Below are positions 11,282-24,925 of a stretch of 64,000 nucleotides of DNA, piece by piece; the first letter of the stretch is position 1; the number at the start of each line of letters is the position of its first letter. Made by a program: the position numbers and the translations under genes. The notes under the pieces were generated by a model. The model did no database searches and was not told the origin of the DNA. It worked only from the letters and a program-made list of their open reading frames with translations. This stretch comes from Mercurialis annua (Eukaryota; Streptophyta; Magnoliopsida; Malpighiales; Euphorbiaceae): the NCBI RefSeq assembly GCF_937616625.2, contig NC_065573.1, forward strand, positions 19,855,001 through 19,919,000, read 5' to 3'.

Positions 11282-12054
11282 TCATAAAATATATTATTTA
11301 ATCTTATTAATTTAACATTTAAAATCTATAAAAAAAAATTTTTTTTTAAGAATTTAAAATAAATCAAGTGAAATTAATTGTCAGTAAGACCTAACTCCTC
11401 CAGCAATTAAGGCTCTCCAATCCAAATACATTCATGAGGTCTCAGTTTCGAGTTTCAATAGCAGCAATATCGAGGATATATTAAGGATGTAAATGCAAAG
11501 TATTATTTAGTGGGCAAACGTAAAATATAAAAAGTAATTTTCAATAAAGTTATATTTTTTGAATTAAATGTATATTCTAAAAAAATTGAATAATTTTATG
11601 ATTATTTGCTCTTAGATTAGCTCTGACTCTTTGCAAAATCATTTGTCTAGTTCCCCTTCTAGCCAACCCACTTCATCTACTGTAACTAACTATGGGTTTT
11701 ACAAAACATGTAATGCACACCAAGTTGTTTTAAAAAGCGGGCTTCATTTTTTATGAAGTCCCAAAGACGGTCCAACATAGGCAAGAGATTTTCCTGAGAA
11801 TTTCAACATAGTGATCAGCTGATATTACCACTTCAAGCTGCCTATTCCTCACGTAATAATGTCCAGCTTCTTCAATTACATGACATTTTCTACTATAATG
11901 AAAACAATGCATTACACAAGTCGAACTAATTCTCAAATCCTGACAGTTAAACTCACGTCGTATTAAATTCGGACACGTGCCTGATAGTGAGTGAGGCTCC
12001 TAAAACTTCGTAACGCTATCCAACTCAACTGGCATCCAAACAAATGACGGTCGA
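11282..12054. other. AT-rich intergenic DNA, BUD31 3' flank
   Basis: No recognisable gene. It probably includes the 3' UTR of the BUD31 gene, which is transcribed leftwards. Confidence 0.4.
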
Positions 12055-13161
12055 TCAATCTCCACTTGCACAGCCCTTGCAACCACAATGGACGCATTCT
12101 ATGACCTTCTCCTCTCTCAGATCCTTGGGCACCCGGCACACACATGTAGTTGCGAAGTTGTGATCCCTTGGTTGTATGCATCTTAAGCAACAGAGACGTT
12201 CGTAACCCGGCTGCAATCCAAGAACAAACCATAAACAGTCTAATCCTTTATTTGGTCAATGCTACTCAATTCTTTTCATTTACAAAAGAATTCGTTTAGT
12301 AATTCATTTGATTTAAACATGATCAGTTCAACAAAACTTGCAAAATAAGGTTACTAAATGAATTTCTAAGAAAACCATATACAACATTCATTTACAAATT
12401 CTACAAAATTTTGTGATATTTATTGAACCAAAACGCACCATTTAAACATATTATCACATTCTTGCATCAAACCAGTCTAATAAATGGATTTAATTTGTTA
12501 TTTCCACAAGTAATCACCAAGTTCCTTTGTATTTTGTACCTCTTCCCAGCCCTTTTGTCTTTGTGTTTTCACGTAAAAAATAATTTGCAGATAAAGAGAT
12601 GTGAAAGGCCATTCTGATACTTACATCTCTCATTCAAGTATATTACCTAAGTTAATTTCTTTAATCAACAGAAAAAAAAGCTCATTATACAACAGATGTG
12701 CAAAAGATTTTGAAATGACATATACTAAAAGAAGAACTCTCGAGATTCAATGAACCAAGTTTTAAGACTAACCTTTTTCCACTTTGCAATAAGATTGCGG
12801 TCGGCATAGCCTTGATCCAAACAGAACTCATATAATTCTTTGCTTATCTCGTGTCTCCGATAAAAAAGGTCGAAAATGTACCGGCTTTTTTGATGTGCAA
12901 TCTTAAAAATAGGCCACAAAGTTTCACATTTTCTCTTACCATCATGAGTGTCATTTTCAGCTGTCCAAATAATTTAGGATCTACGATGTCATGTTCATAA
13001 AGTTCGGAAAATAAAATAAATAAATGAACGAACCTACTGAATTATCACATCATTGAACAATACTAACCTTCTCTCATCTTTGCCTGCAGTTCTTGTAGTG
13101 TAGGCTCAATTAATTCCCAGCCTTCAGGATACTTGACACGATTTGTCTTCACCTTCGGCAT
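12055..13161 (-). CDS. BUD31: BUD31/G10 spliceosome protein
   Basis: Three coding exons: 13161-13068, 12960-12773 and 12210-12055, giving 145 residues, the normal length for this very conserved family. It starts [20 protein letters not shown]. Exon 2 holds [20 protein letters not shown] and [20 protein letters not shown]. Exon 3 has the Cys-rich zinc-binding end ([19 protein letters not shown]). BUD31 is a core protein of the activated spliceosome near the U2/U6 centre in the nucleus. Introns are GT-AG. A 5' UTR intron is likely: a donor (CAAAG|GTAAAG) near 13914 and an acceptor (GACAG) just before the ATG. No defects are seen. Confidence 0.95.
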
Positions 13162-14159
13162 TCTTTTGATCTGTCATCAAAGTGGCAGAATCAGTCAACA
13201 GCTATCAAATTAAACAAATCGCCTAAAAATTTTGCTCAGCGTATGCCAAGAATAAAACGATTTACAACACTAACAACAAATTAACTTCAAAGCAATATCC
13301 CCAACAACTGAAGCTAGCAGAACCTGCACTTCAGCAGAAATTTTGCATCCCCAATTCGCATCAAAACCCGATTTCAGGACATTCAACTAGTTCATTAAAA
13401 CAGCCTAATTTATTCATTGAACAATCAGAACTAAATTAACCTAGATTTTAAGACTTGCTGTATAAATTTTCATGGGCAGTTAGGAAAACCTAATCGGTTT
13501 ATAAAGACAGGCAACCAAGTTCAATTATTAAATGATAATGAAGCTACTGAACGGAATCATACGCATACCGGAAAAGATCATGTTATCTTTGCACTATTCG
13601 TTAAAAAATGTGAAATTAGGTTGACAGAATTGAATTCTTGAATTAAACTAAGTAAGAATTCAATTGAATTCTTGAAGCTGTTTTAGAACTTTCAAGCACT
13701 ATTCTAACATAATAAATGATAAAAATATTCAATCAGATTGGTGAAGAACATAAACAATGATAGAACCTAACTAAACTAATTCCCAAACCCCGAATTTCAA
13801 TTTCCTTGAAGATAAATGTAGAGTAAGTTGAAAAATAAAATAGCTCCTTTTTCTATAATGGCTTGGGTTCAATTTAGATAAACTATAGAAAATCAAAAAG
13901 TTGTAAACTTTACCTTTGAAAAGTGAAGATGTTGATGATATTACTACACAATTTAGCGAAGAAGAAGAAGTTCCTACACACACAGAATCATTCCTATCAA
14001 TGTAATTGATGCACAAAACGCTGTCGTTTAAAAGACGCCCTCTTCAAAAAAACAAAAAACAAAAAACAAAAACCAAAAACAAAATGACGTGATAATTATG
14101 TGAAATTCCTATTTTATAGTATTAGGAGTACAAGTAAGAGCATACATAATTCATAAAAT

Positions 14160-14950
14160 TATGGGACGATGACAAAAGTATTTTAAATTTTAAAAATATT
14201 TATGAAAGTACCTGTAAACTTTTTTTACAAAAATACGATTGATTTAAAATTAATTACAAAACTACCAAAAAATGAAAATTATTTACAAAAGTACGATATG
14301 TATAATGTCGGTATAATTATGGTATAATTTCGGAATATTAAAACTATAAATCAGATAATTTAAAAATAGTATCTGGTTTATTATTGGTATAATTTCAGTA
14401 TATTTTCGGTGTATCGATTATAAAATTTTATATATATTTTCTAGTTGATAACATGTATAATTTTTTTATATGTATTTTTCATTATAATTGGTAATGAACT
14501 AGAGAATTTGTATATTGTTGGTATAATTTTAGTATATTATTAGTTTAATTTTTAGTATACGATGTGGTGTAATGTTGGTGTAATAATAAAAATTTTAGTA
14601 TATTTTGATGTGTATACTCTTGGTATACTGTTGGTATAATTTTGGTATATTATTAATTTAATTTTTAGGATACGATTTGATGTAATTTTGGTAAATTTTT
14701 ATTTAATATTAATAAAATCTCAGTATGTATAATGTTGGTATAATTTTAGTATAATGTTGGTATAATGTTGATATAATATTAGTTTATTAGTATACTGACA
14801 TTATACTGACAGTATACACCGTATGTTTGATTTTTTTTTTTAATTTTTTGATACTTTTGTAAATATTTTTAAGATTTTTGTAAATGAAAAAAGTCAACAT
14901 GTAGTTTTGTAATTATTTTTATTTTTTTGGTAAATGGTGTAATTTCCTCT
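14160..14950. repeat. GGTATAAT-rich low-complexity block, possibly inside a MITE
   Basis: Between about 14300 and 14830 variants of TTGGTATAATTTTAGTATA recur many times at irregular spacing. Similar short sequences sit inverted on both sides (ATTACAAAACTAC near 14260 and GTAGTTTTGTAAT near 14903), so the block may be the core of an inverted-repeat element. No target duplication was found. Confidence 0.45.
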
Positions 14951-16264
14951 AAAATTATTTCATATTTTGTTTTTTGAAAACTAATTATATTTATGATAAA
15001 AAAACTACATATATTTAAAATAAACAAATGATAAAATTAAATTGCAACTTAAATGCTTATTTCAACTTGAAATTAAAATGGAAAAATTGATTTTTAAGTC
15101 AAAATAGATTCATTTATAGAGCTATTTATATATAAATTCACAAGCTTTTATTTTACAATTTAATCATATTTTATAAAAATTGATAAACATATATAAACTA
15201 TTGTTTCTTTTTAAATCGATACACCGGTTAAATATTTGATAAAAAATGATTACATAAAAATTAAATTCTTAAAACGGTGTATTTTGATGTATGAATGACG
15301 TGGCCTACTTCGACTCCACATAATCAATTTTCACTAAATATTCAATTTATATTAGCGGTGCTCCCGAGAAGGAGCAGAACAGATATGCTCCGCTCCTTCT
15401 CGCCTGAGAAGGAGCAGATCTCCTCCTTCCCAAAGGACGAGTTTCTGCTCCTCCTCCGGCGGTTGGTGGCGGTGGCGGTGGGTCCGGTGGATGCGGAATG
15501 TATAGAAGTCAATAAGTCTTTTAATTTTTATTTAAAAAACAATTTGATTTTTTAAGTTTTAAAATGTAAGAGAAGAGTTGAAAATTAAAAATATTTAAGC
15601 ATTAATTTAGAAGATGAAAAAAATATTAAGCACCATTTTCAACTTTTTGTCCTTCAAAACCAGAAAGTGTGTTACATTCTCTGAAGGAGAGTGCGATTTG
15701 TTCGATTTTGCCAAATTACAGGTTTGTTTGATTCAAAACCGTCCAAAATAATTTTTTTGATATTTCGTGCCAAATTAAAGGGGTGAATTGATCCTTTGTT
15801 CGTTTTTATAGACAATTGTGTATACTTTTTTTTCCTTGCGATGTGGAATTTTTATAGTGTACAATCAATTACTAATTAATTTAATTTATAAATATTAATT
15901 AATATTATCCTTAAATTTATAAGTACCTCATTATCGTTTTAGTTAATCTTTTAGTCAAACTGAAAACATAACAGTCATTATTGATCCATTATAAAAATCG
16001 ATTATTTATCTTAATTCTGTGATATGAGTATTGATCCTAAAAGAAGGCATGTCAACGAGAGAGAGTTGCTAAATGAATGATTCCATGTTACAAAATCTGG
16101 TCTTATGAGGCAATGTTTTATATATAGACCAACAGACCATCATCATTGCCAACTGCTCTGTTCAGCAGCTGGGCAACAGCATTACAGCTTTACCGTGATA
16201 TTCTCAATCAAATTTACAACATAAGCGCCATTACAGTTGCAACAAGAAAGGAGAGAGACCACAA
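14951..16264. other. Intergenic DNA with one GC-rich patch
   Basis: Mostly AT-rich, with no recognised gene. A GC-rich patch at about 15355-15500 holds several GAGAAGGAGCAG-like words and their complements; the 86-codon ORF over it shows no known motif and is not supported as a gene. The 3' UTR of the kinase gene probably reaches into about 16000-16264. Confidence 0.4.
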
Positions 16265-19200
16265 TTAGAACAACTCAAACTCAAGGTGTTCTTCTGTAGC
16301 TTCACACTGCAAGTACTTGCTGCTCGTTTCGTGTGATGACTCGTACGGAACCCCAAATTCATAATACTCTGGAATTTCTGGCGGAATGGCACATCTAATT
16401 AGTGCCCAATTTAAACCTTCAAAGAAAGGATGCTGCTTGATCTCGGCAGCGCCTTTCTCGGTTCCCAATCGATTCTCGGGATCTTTTGACAGCAAGCCCC
16501 AAATAAGATCCCTAGCTTGAAAACTAACAAGTGGAGTGTCGGGAAACCTCAGGTTCTGTGAGATAACATTGTCGAGTGTTTCTTCGTTGCAAGAACCTTT
16601 AAATGGTGTTCTGCCATATAAAAGCTCATAAAGAAATATACCAAATGTCCACCAATCAACTGCTGCTCCATGGCCCTTCCCCTTGATGATTTCGGGGGCC
16701 AAGTATTCATGGGTCCCAACAAAGGAGTTCGATCGCGCATCAGAAGGCTCAGCCACAAGCTGTGGCAATGACTTCACTTGGGCAGCCATTTCAGCTTTTA
16801 ACTTCCTTGCTTTTGCGGTGGAGGGTAAGAACCTAGGACTGAAGCATGGGACTGGCTCAATGCAGAAAGGCTCGATGCAGCTAGATTCAGTGCATGGACC
16901 AGAAATCTTCACAGGATTGGCATCAGTTGATTTCAGGAGAGTTGGACTTACATTACATCTCAGTGACAGGTCAAAGTCCGTGAGCATAATGTGGCCATCT
17001 TCTCGAACAAGGATGTTCTCTGGTTTTAGATCCCGGTAGATAACACCGAGCATGTGCAAGTACTCTAAAGCAAGGAGGACTTCCGCAACGTAGAACCTAC
17101 ACGTTAAACACATTGAGATAAGTAACAGGATATGACATGATACAATGGCTGTATGAAAATATTATCTAGTTTGTTATCATGACAGGTTTCCTAATCTGAG
17201 TCCAGTCAATGGAAATAAAAATGTAGATCAAGTACACAGGTGAAATATTCACAATTATTCAAACAGATATAGAACAAAAAACAGAAATTACATTTTTCAT
17301 TAACAGAAGTCGGATTTTAAACACATAATGTAACAAAGGCCAAAACTAACATGAATTCTCAACTTAACTGACAAGCAAAATGGCCCTAGAGTGACGAGAG
17401 AGAGAATAAAGTGGCAGCTCAAGGATGGTGATTTCTGAAATCAAATTTAGATCTCTTTCGGAAAAATTTGCAACAGCAGACAGCAAGAAAATACATATTC
17501 TCGGTGACAAGTGTATAAGACTCATAACTAGAAAGATAATAGACAGAGAATGAGATGGAATTTGGATTGCAGATAAATAAGTAAAATAAAATCTTCTGGG
17601 ATGAGTGTCAACACTAAATAGAGGTGGTGTACAAATATAGTATAACAGTCAAAGGTTGGAAGCAGGCTAATAGAAGTACATGACATACTTGTACTGCTGT
17701 GCATTGTACAACAACCATTGTTTCAGTCAAGAAAATATTAGCTATAATTGATCAGCTTCAGTATTCAAAATGCATGAATAATAATCAATATGCATGAGAA
17801 TTGAGAAGTGCCATCAAAACCTATGAATCAGAACATCAAAAGTAGTGATACTTTTACAAAAGTATATTACCTTGCAGCTGGTTCAGAGAAACTCCCGCCA
17901 AGCTGCTTCTGCCTAAGGACATGAAGATCGCCACCCGGACAATACTCCATAACTAAGCATGACAAATTATCTGATGTGAATTGGGAATAAAGTGTGGGGA
18001 GAAATGGATGGTCTAACATTCTCAGTATCTCTCTTTCTGTTTGGGCCCTCGGCATCTTCTTTCTTCTGGCCAAAAAATCATTGTCCATGACCTTGATGGC
18101 AAACAAGCAATTTGAACTGATTAGCTCGGCAAGATAAACAGTCCCTATATCTCCGCAACCAAGCTTTTTTAAGATGTTGAAGTGTCTCAAACTTAAGACT
18201 TTATCCTGCATCTTCACATGGCGAATAGCTTCCCATCTGATATCCTTGGACATGTGGGGTCTATTGCAACAACTAGGCCTACTCACGTTGCTCTCATCAC
18301 TGTTGCTAGTACTAGTGCTATACTCACCAAGGCTACTCTTTGAGCTTTGGGAAAATTCCCCTTTCTCTCTTGATTTTGGGTTCTTCTGAGTATTCACATT
18401 GGATGCGATTCTGTTAGAGTTGCTTGAATTAAAATCGTGTTTGCTAGAGCCAGTGTCTACATTATTCGAGCCAACTTTGACATTAAAACTGACAGATTCA
18501 TCTTGATTTGAATCTTCGGTCGCAGTCCTTAAAGCACATTGACAATTCTGGCAAACCAACTGACCTGTACCAGAAGCTAAGCCGGTATTACCTTTACTGG
18601 GAAAATCAGAAGCAGTGTCTGTACCCTGCTTTATCTTCTTCTTGACAGAGCCCTTGTTCTTTACTACAGGCTTTGCTATACGTGGGCCATTTCTTGTAAA
18701 TTTACTTACTCTGCTTATATTAATTGAGGAAGAAGGAGGCGACAATAATCTACCTTTCCGACCTGATCTTGGTGCTGATAGTTTTCTTGCTACTTTTTTT
18801 GAAGTCACAACCATTGCATCTTCATCAGGCATATTATTAACCGACTCCGAACAAGACATATTTGATGCAGCCATAGAAGTCTCTTTCCGTGTCACTTCAG
18901 CTGTTGATCCTTGAGAGCCAACTTGTTCCGAAGCGGATATGACTTTTTCTTGGACCTGAGCGGTCCCAGTGCCAGTTCTTGAAAATGGAGTAGCAAATCT
19001 TGGAGAAGACTGAGCACTTTGGAGAGGTGACTTTATTTCTTGACTTCCTACTTTGCGTGTTGCATATCCAAGCTCATTTTGCATCAATGTGGTCCCATTA
19101 CCACTTCGTGTCTTTGGGACAGCAGATCTAAGAGAATCAAGATTACTTTGGCCTGGTTCAGGTCCAATCTTTCTGGATGCAAAAGCAATCTCATCCTGCA

Positions 19201-19936
19201 CCAATGCAGAACCCGAACCAGTTGATGGAACAGAAAATCGGGAAGAAGAATGAGCACTTTCATCTGGAGATTTTAGCACATGGGATGGAGAAGAAGAATG
19301 AGAACTCTGATTTGATGAATTTTGAGACATCTGAAGTTGATAAGGCCCCTTCTCAGAAGAATCTGATTTGGTTTCTTCCGGCACCAGAGATATTTCTACA
19401 AAAGTCTCTTTGCCCTCCTCTACAGGATGCCCAGATCTACTAGTGTCAACTACAACTGAATTGTACAAACTCTTTATCCTACCAGCTTCTGAGATTCTTG
19501 GAGAGTCAATCGGCTTTGACAACCGTTTCATAGCAGCCATTTCTGATGCTCTAGAAATGCAAAGGTCCCTTAATGCTTGCTTTAGAGACACTTGCTCAGC
19601 ACCCCCGATCCTAGGGGACTGAGGCACACCTACGGTTATTGGTCTTTTCATAGCATTTTTCCTTAAAGGGCTCGAGCTTGAGCTTGTGCTTGCTTGATTT
19701 GAATGCCTCAAACCCTTAGAGGAATTTTTAAGACTGATAGCCTCGAAAAGTTGATTGATATCATCTTCAAGGAAATCTCTATATCCTAGTTTAAGCACAG
19801 ACGGTTCCCGATCACTGCCACCCGCACGTAGCCCAGAATGAGACTGAAAAGCTCTTTTAGAATGATCAGCTGAATTCACATCTTCCCTTGCTTCAACAAT
19901 TTCACAAGTGCGCGAATACGACCCCATCAAATTCAA
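16265..19936 (-). CDS. KIPK: KIPK-like AGC VIII serine/threonine kinase
   Basis: Two coding exons, 19936-17871 and 17096-16265, with a 774-bp intron (GCAAG|GTAATA to TGTAG|GTT), give 965 residues, near the roughly 930-950 of KIPK1/KIPK2. The N-terminus ([13 protein letters not shown] after an optional MNL) and long Ser-rich region fit KIPK. A Cys pair region [10 protein letters not shown] lies mid-protein. The kinase domain begins near residue 584: GCGDIG loop, FAIKVM lysine, YRDLKPEN catalytic loop, DFDLS instead of DFG (the AGC VIII mark), a long activation-segment insert, then GTHEYLAPE. It ends EFELF, a PDK1-docking FxxF motif. KIPK proteins bind a kinesin-like calmodulin-binding protein and the group acts at the plasma membrane in growth and auxin responses; that is family knowledge. 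Confidence 0.9.
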
Positions 19937-20700
19937 CTACTCAAAACCCGCCTCAAATTATTCAAAACTTACTCAATGAACGACTTCCATAAACCTAAAT
20001 ATACCACCTTTTAAGCTTACACTAATATACCCAAAAGAAAATCTTGAGATTTAAGACTCTTGGAAGATCTGAAAACAAAGCTTCACTCAGCTATCTAGAC
20101 TTCCCTTTGATATAAATACCTTACGCTCCTTTCACCCGCTCCGAAATCCATTATCAAAGCCCTGAAACAATCACCAGAAACTTCAAAACAAAATCCTTAT
20201 CATTATTACACTATTCTTCTTCTTCTTCAAGCAAAATCAAAACATGTATAACAAACATAAACAATGCAAAAGATCAAAACTTGAATCTAAAGGAGCATTA
20301 TTTTACCAGCTTATAAATCAATCAACGAAGCTAAATTTCAAAAACTAAAGCGGTGGTGGTAGGGCAGATGGTTATCAAAATCTGAAAAATTGAATCATTG
20401 AGGCAGGGAATCAAAAATAATGAAAAGAAAAACAAACTCTTAACAAAAAGCAAAACCAAATTTCAAAAAAGCAAAAGCATAAAGAGAAATGCAAATAGAA
20501 TTTCAAAACTACCAACTTTAAGCCACTCCTTTAAGAAAGAATCAGAATGAAGAACAAGTCTAAAAGAACCCAACTCACAACAAAGATCAAAATCAAAATA
20601 AACAAAAACCCAAATAAAAAAGGGATGAAAAGTACCTGAGATGGGTATGCATTGATGAGAAAATCATAAGATTTGGGATTTGAAAACCCTAGGTGAACTC
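19937..20700 (-). promoter_or_regulatory. 5' leader of the kinase gene with a probable UTR intron
   Basis: On the minus strand a donor (TCTCAG|GTACTT) occurs near 20636, after a leader that may start near 20700, and the first ATG of the conserved frame is at 19936. An acceptor between about 19940 and 20150 is likely but was not fixed. A short CTT microsatellite lies near 20215. No TATA box is assigned. Confidence 0.45.
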
Positions 20701-21118
20701 AGAGGAACAGGGGTGGTGGTGTGGCCTGTGGGTTATTACAGGGTTTTTGGCTTTTAGGCTCTGATTATTTGGTAAGAAGTGGGACCCATACTGTGTGTTT
20801 GTGGGTCTCATGTAAAATGTTTTTTTGCAAGAGAGAGAGAGGGAAGAGAGTTAGATCGTAGAGATGTAGACGTGTTGACAACATACAGGACCAATCTAAC
20901 TCGGATTCTTTATTATTTTCGCCTAATCTACATTTTTTGCCCTCATAAGCTATTTTTTTCAATTTTATTTTAATAACTTTCTCATTTTAAATGATCAAAT
21001 ATAATTTTTTTTAGCAATTTTAGATCGGCATCTTTTTTTTTTTTTGAAGAGAGATGTATAAAATAAATACTATTAATATATATTAGTGATTCTAAATAAG
21101 CAAAAGATTAAAATCCTC

Positions 21119-21462
21119 GTAGTTTTCATAAAAGTGTAAGTCAGCCTTTTTATTTTTTTTAGGTACAATTAACCTCTTTTTGTTTTTAAATAGAATAAAT
21201 AATCTCTTTCATCTAATATCATTATAAACACGCTTTAATAGCTGACATGTCTCTCATAATCATATAGGAACAAAGTTTAAAAACAATTTTAATATTTAAA
21301 ATATTTATCGAAAATTTGAGGGGGTAAGTGTCCAAAAATAAGCTAAAAGGGTTTATTTGTTCGATTTTAAACGAGGATTTAATTGTTCAATTTTAAAAGC
21401 ACAATGGCTTAATTATGTCCAAAAAAAATAAAAGGGCTGATATGTATTTTGAGAAAAATCAA
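21119..21462. mobile_element. Probable MITE with imperfect inverted ends
   Basis: The left end (GTAAGTCAGCCTTTTTATTT) and the complement of the right end (TACATATCAGCCCTTTTATT) are similar over about 35 bp. There is no ORF, and the target duplication was not resolved. Boundaries are approximate. Confidence 0.45.
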
Positions 21463-21973
21463 AAAAAAAATTGTACCTTTTACCGTATAAACATATGCAA
21501 ATTTTTACACCATATATGCCGTTTATATTGAATGTGTCTTTTTAAAAAATTCACCATTATAGCGGAATATTACCGCATCCGTCAATTTTAACGCTTATAG
21601 TCTTCTCCAAACATATCCTTCCATAAATCTTCATAAATCTTCAAATAATCTTCACCATCTTGTTTCTATAAAGGGTTGAAGCAAAGACTTTTTAGAATAT
21701 TGAACCTCGTTCCTAACTAAATGATAGACAACACCGACATACACATAAAATTTTATTCAATTTTAATAATAATAATTTATTATAATTTGAAACTTAACAA
21801 TACAAAAATATTGGTAAATGAATTCTATAATGTTATATATATGCTATGTATTCTTTACGTTAGCATGAGTGATGGCAATTTTTTTTATTAAATGTAGTAA
21901 CGTAAATATCATTTAAAAATAATTAACTTAAAGTGATTTGAAAATTAAGTAATTATGATTATAAAGTATAAGG

Positions 21974-22600
21974 GATGGAGTCTGCTTTCTGAATCTCTGA
22001 TTAAACCTACAAAATATGATGGACATTCTACCAGACGGTAGTTGTCTGATTAACTCTCTGATGCTAAAGTTAGTGTAGTCTTTGAGCAGTGTTTTTGCAT
22101 CTTGAATGTCATTATGTGTTTAGACATACCTATAGCTCCTTATATAATAGTAGTTGAGAGAATACCTAGTAGAATCCAAATAGGATAGTGATTCCTATTT
22201 AGTAGCTTGCTTTTGAATAGGAAAGGGATTCGTATTCCATGAAAGTCTTATTCCAGAATATCTTTCTGAATAGATTTATCTTCCTAAATAGGAGTTTATC
22301 TCCGAATGAAAAATTGATTTCGTATATTCGGTCTTCTAAATAATATAATTTTCCCATGTAATCAAGTATCTAGCGCATTTCGGCGTAGATTCTGTATATT
22401 GACGGAATCCTTTGGGAGTCGGTTTTGCTAGGGAGTCGGGAGAATCTTTCTTTTGTGTTCAGGCATGGCGAGTCTCATGCACTCCAGTATTGATATCGTT
22501 CGGCTTTCGCCTTAGCCGAGTCTAGGGATTCGCTCGAAAGAGTCGATCTTGTACTATTCAGTTCTATTATACATATGCTGGAATTTACTTACCATTATTA
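21974..22600 (-). repeat. 3' LTR of the pol-less element
   Basis: Matches 27982-28499 up to GATATCGTT at 22500, then continues about 100 bp to a G-run polypurine tract. Both copies end at ACTCCATC on the minus strand. The exact first base is uncertain. Confidence 0.7.
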
Positions 22601-22613
22601 TCCCCCCCCCGGG
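22601..22613 (-). promoter_or_regulatory. Polypurine tract
   Basis: On the minus strand a run of nine G directly precedes the 3' LTR, the expected place for the primer of plus-strand DNA synthesis. Confidence 0.55.
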
Positions 22614-23096
22614 CAAGTGAGCCAAAGCCTTGTTATTTATGCCTTGATATATTTTAATTTTGTTTGAGGCGAGTCGTTCTCTTTTCCGGCGAATCATTTC
22701 ACTTACCAATTTGATTTTTTATTTTTTTTTTATCTGACATGTTTCAGTTGAGTGGTTTTAGATTTGCAACACGTGTCCTGACCGTACGGTGTATGTTTGT
22801 TTGTTTGTTTATGGAATTTCTTTATATTCGTTTTATTTATTTATTTTTGTCATCTTCATATTTCCTTTGTACTTTTTCAAATTTCTTGAATCTTGTTGTC
22901 ACTTTTTACTTTTGTTTATTGTTTATACACTTTTCAGTTGTATTTATTTCTTCTTGGATTTCCAGTTTGTTCTTGTTGTTTACATTTTATTTTCTTTGAT
23001 TTTCTAGATTTTCTTCGTGTTCTTTAATTTATCTTTTTTTATGATTTTCTTTTCATTTCAACTTCCATTTTTTGTTGTTTCTTTTCTCGCCTTTAG

Positions 23097-24925
23097 ATGT
23101 CGCCTAAAATGACGAAAGTTGAATTTGACTGTATGACCCTTAGGGAGTCCTCCCTATCCAAGGACCAAATTTTAGAAATTCCTTTTAGATATAACTTTCC
23201 TTCAGGCTATGGGACTAGGAAGCCTGATTATCTTATGAGGGCTTTCAGCTACCTGGTTCATTATCCCTTTCGAAGAACAGCTCATTGATGGCCTTTTGTT
23301 TCCTATAGACCCTTTTAGCTTTGAGCTTTATTATGATTTAGAAATGGTCCTTGGGGAGTTTCATCCTAGGACTATTCAAATTTTAGTCACTTTTATAAAA
23401 ACATGCAGGCTTCGGGTGCAGCCCCCTTCTATGAAAGAGTTTCATTACTTCGTTTTTTGTCCAGTAACGACATTATTTTGATTTTTGCCAATGGTAGGAA
23501 AGGTCAGTCGTTTATTTGTTTATCGTGTCTCGAGGGGTGAAGATCAAAATATCTTATAGTTACACATAACTTTGTTTTTTTGCGATTTGCAAAGAGTTTC
23601 TCAATTAAGTTAGTGAAAACATCGCCTTCGCCTTTCAGTTTGTCTGAGTCTATCCTTGCCTTTGATTTGTCTTTTCATAGTATTTTCAACGGCCGATGTT
23701 GCCCGTTTTAGTAAATAGTCACGTTTGATGTCGATAGCTTCCTTTGGAGGATCCCTCGAAGGGCCTTGTTAATCTTTCATATAAATTTGTTCAAGGTATT
23801 ATTCCTGATTTTATCTTTTTTATTTTTTTTGTAGGATATCTTCTGATGATGATGATCCGCTTTTAAGTTTTAAAGTAGATATGAACATTCTGATGGGTGA
23901 AGTTGTTATCGTTCTGGCTATTTAGCCCATTGCGGTGGATGCTGGAGTTATAGAGGTGTTTGCTCCCCCAGCTCTAGCAGCTCCTCTGGGAGCTGCAAAG
24001 GTCATAATTATCAAATCAAAACCGGTCATTGACGAGGTTCTAGATTCTTTATAGGATGTTCATATTTCTTCAGGTGTTGAGCTGTTTACTTTGGGTGCTG
24101 GAACCCATGTCTCTGCCGATGACGAATCCCTGACTAGGAAAAGGCGTTGGCTTGATAAGGAAGCGATCCTTGAGGATGTTTCTTTAGACGGTTCGGGTTT
24201 CACTCAAAAATTAGCTAATTGGGTCGAGCGATGAGAGTTTTTGAGTCTCTTAAATCCCGTTATCTTGATAGAGTACATAAAAGGTTTGACAGTTACTCAA
24301 GATATCGATTGGTTCGATGAGAAAACCGGGGTAATTTATCGAACTTGGCTTGTCTTCACGGCTTCTCGGTATGTTTTCCTATATTATTTTGTTTATGTTT
24401 CTTGTTCTTTTTCCATTATTTCTCTTATTGTTTTTTGTGGACTATCCATGCGATTTTAGTTTTGAATAACCGAGGTCAGTTTGCTGAAGGAGAAGTCCAG
24501 CGGCTAAACGCTTTATTAGCTGAGGCTGAATCTAGGCAAAGCTGAAAGTGTCGCTCAAAATGATTCGCTGCTCCCGAAGTTGAGGCTCAAAACGCCATTA
24601 ATGATCACGAAGTGGTAGTTATTGAGAAGAAAATTGATGATCTAACGCATGAAATTGAAGCGCTTATTTTCACCAACACCTATATTGGTGATGAAAGAAA
24701 TCAATTGGAGATTAAAGTTGAAACACTTCATATTCGCCTTCTTGACATAAAATCTTTATTTTTTTCTTTAATGAGTGAATATTGGCTGGCTATCAGAAGT
24801 AAGCTTCAGGAGTAGAATCCTAATATAGATCTTCCAGTAGTGAATACGTTGGATCCTTTGAAATTAGCCAAAACTTTGATGGAAAAGATGGCGAGAGAGC
24901 GGACTGCTCTTTTAAAATCATCATG
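23097..24925 (+). pseudogene. Antisense ORF of the pol-less element, broken
   Basis: Runs against gag. Fragments begin MSPKMTKVEFDCMTLRESSL at 23097, change frame near 23265, then read PIDPFSFELYYDLEMVLGEF and MKEFHYFVF, resembling the N-terminal part of the plant gypsy-type transposon domain (Pfam Transposase_28 style). After further stops a coiled-coil-like part follows (GEVQRLNALLAEAES, then KKIDDLTHEIEAL), ending near 24925. An N-terminal globular part with a C-terminal coiled coil is also the plan of the antisense gene at 3285-6381, although the sequences look unrelated. Several frame changes and stops make it a pseudogene. Confidence 0.5.

Noticed and set aside
11963..12232. 89-codon minus-strand ORF
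   Set aside because: Overlaps BUD31 exon 3 in another frame; the conserved Cys-rich frame is the real one.
15295..15555. 86-codon plus-strand ORF over a GC-rich patch
   Set aside because: No known motif, no partner exon and the GC patch is short; not enough to call a gene.
22739..23007. Phe/Leu-rich ORFs that look like membrane proteins
   Set aside because: T-rich low-complexity DNA upstream of the antisense ORF; hydrophobicity follows from TTT and TTC codons.
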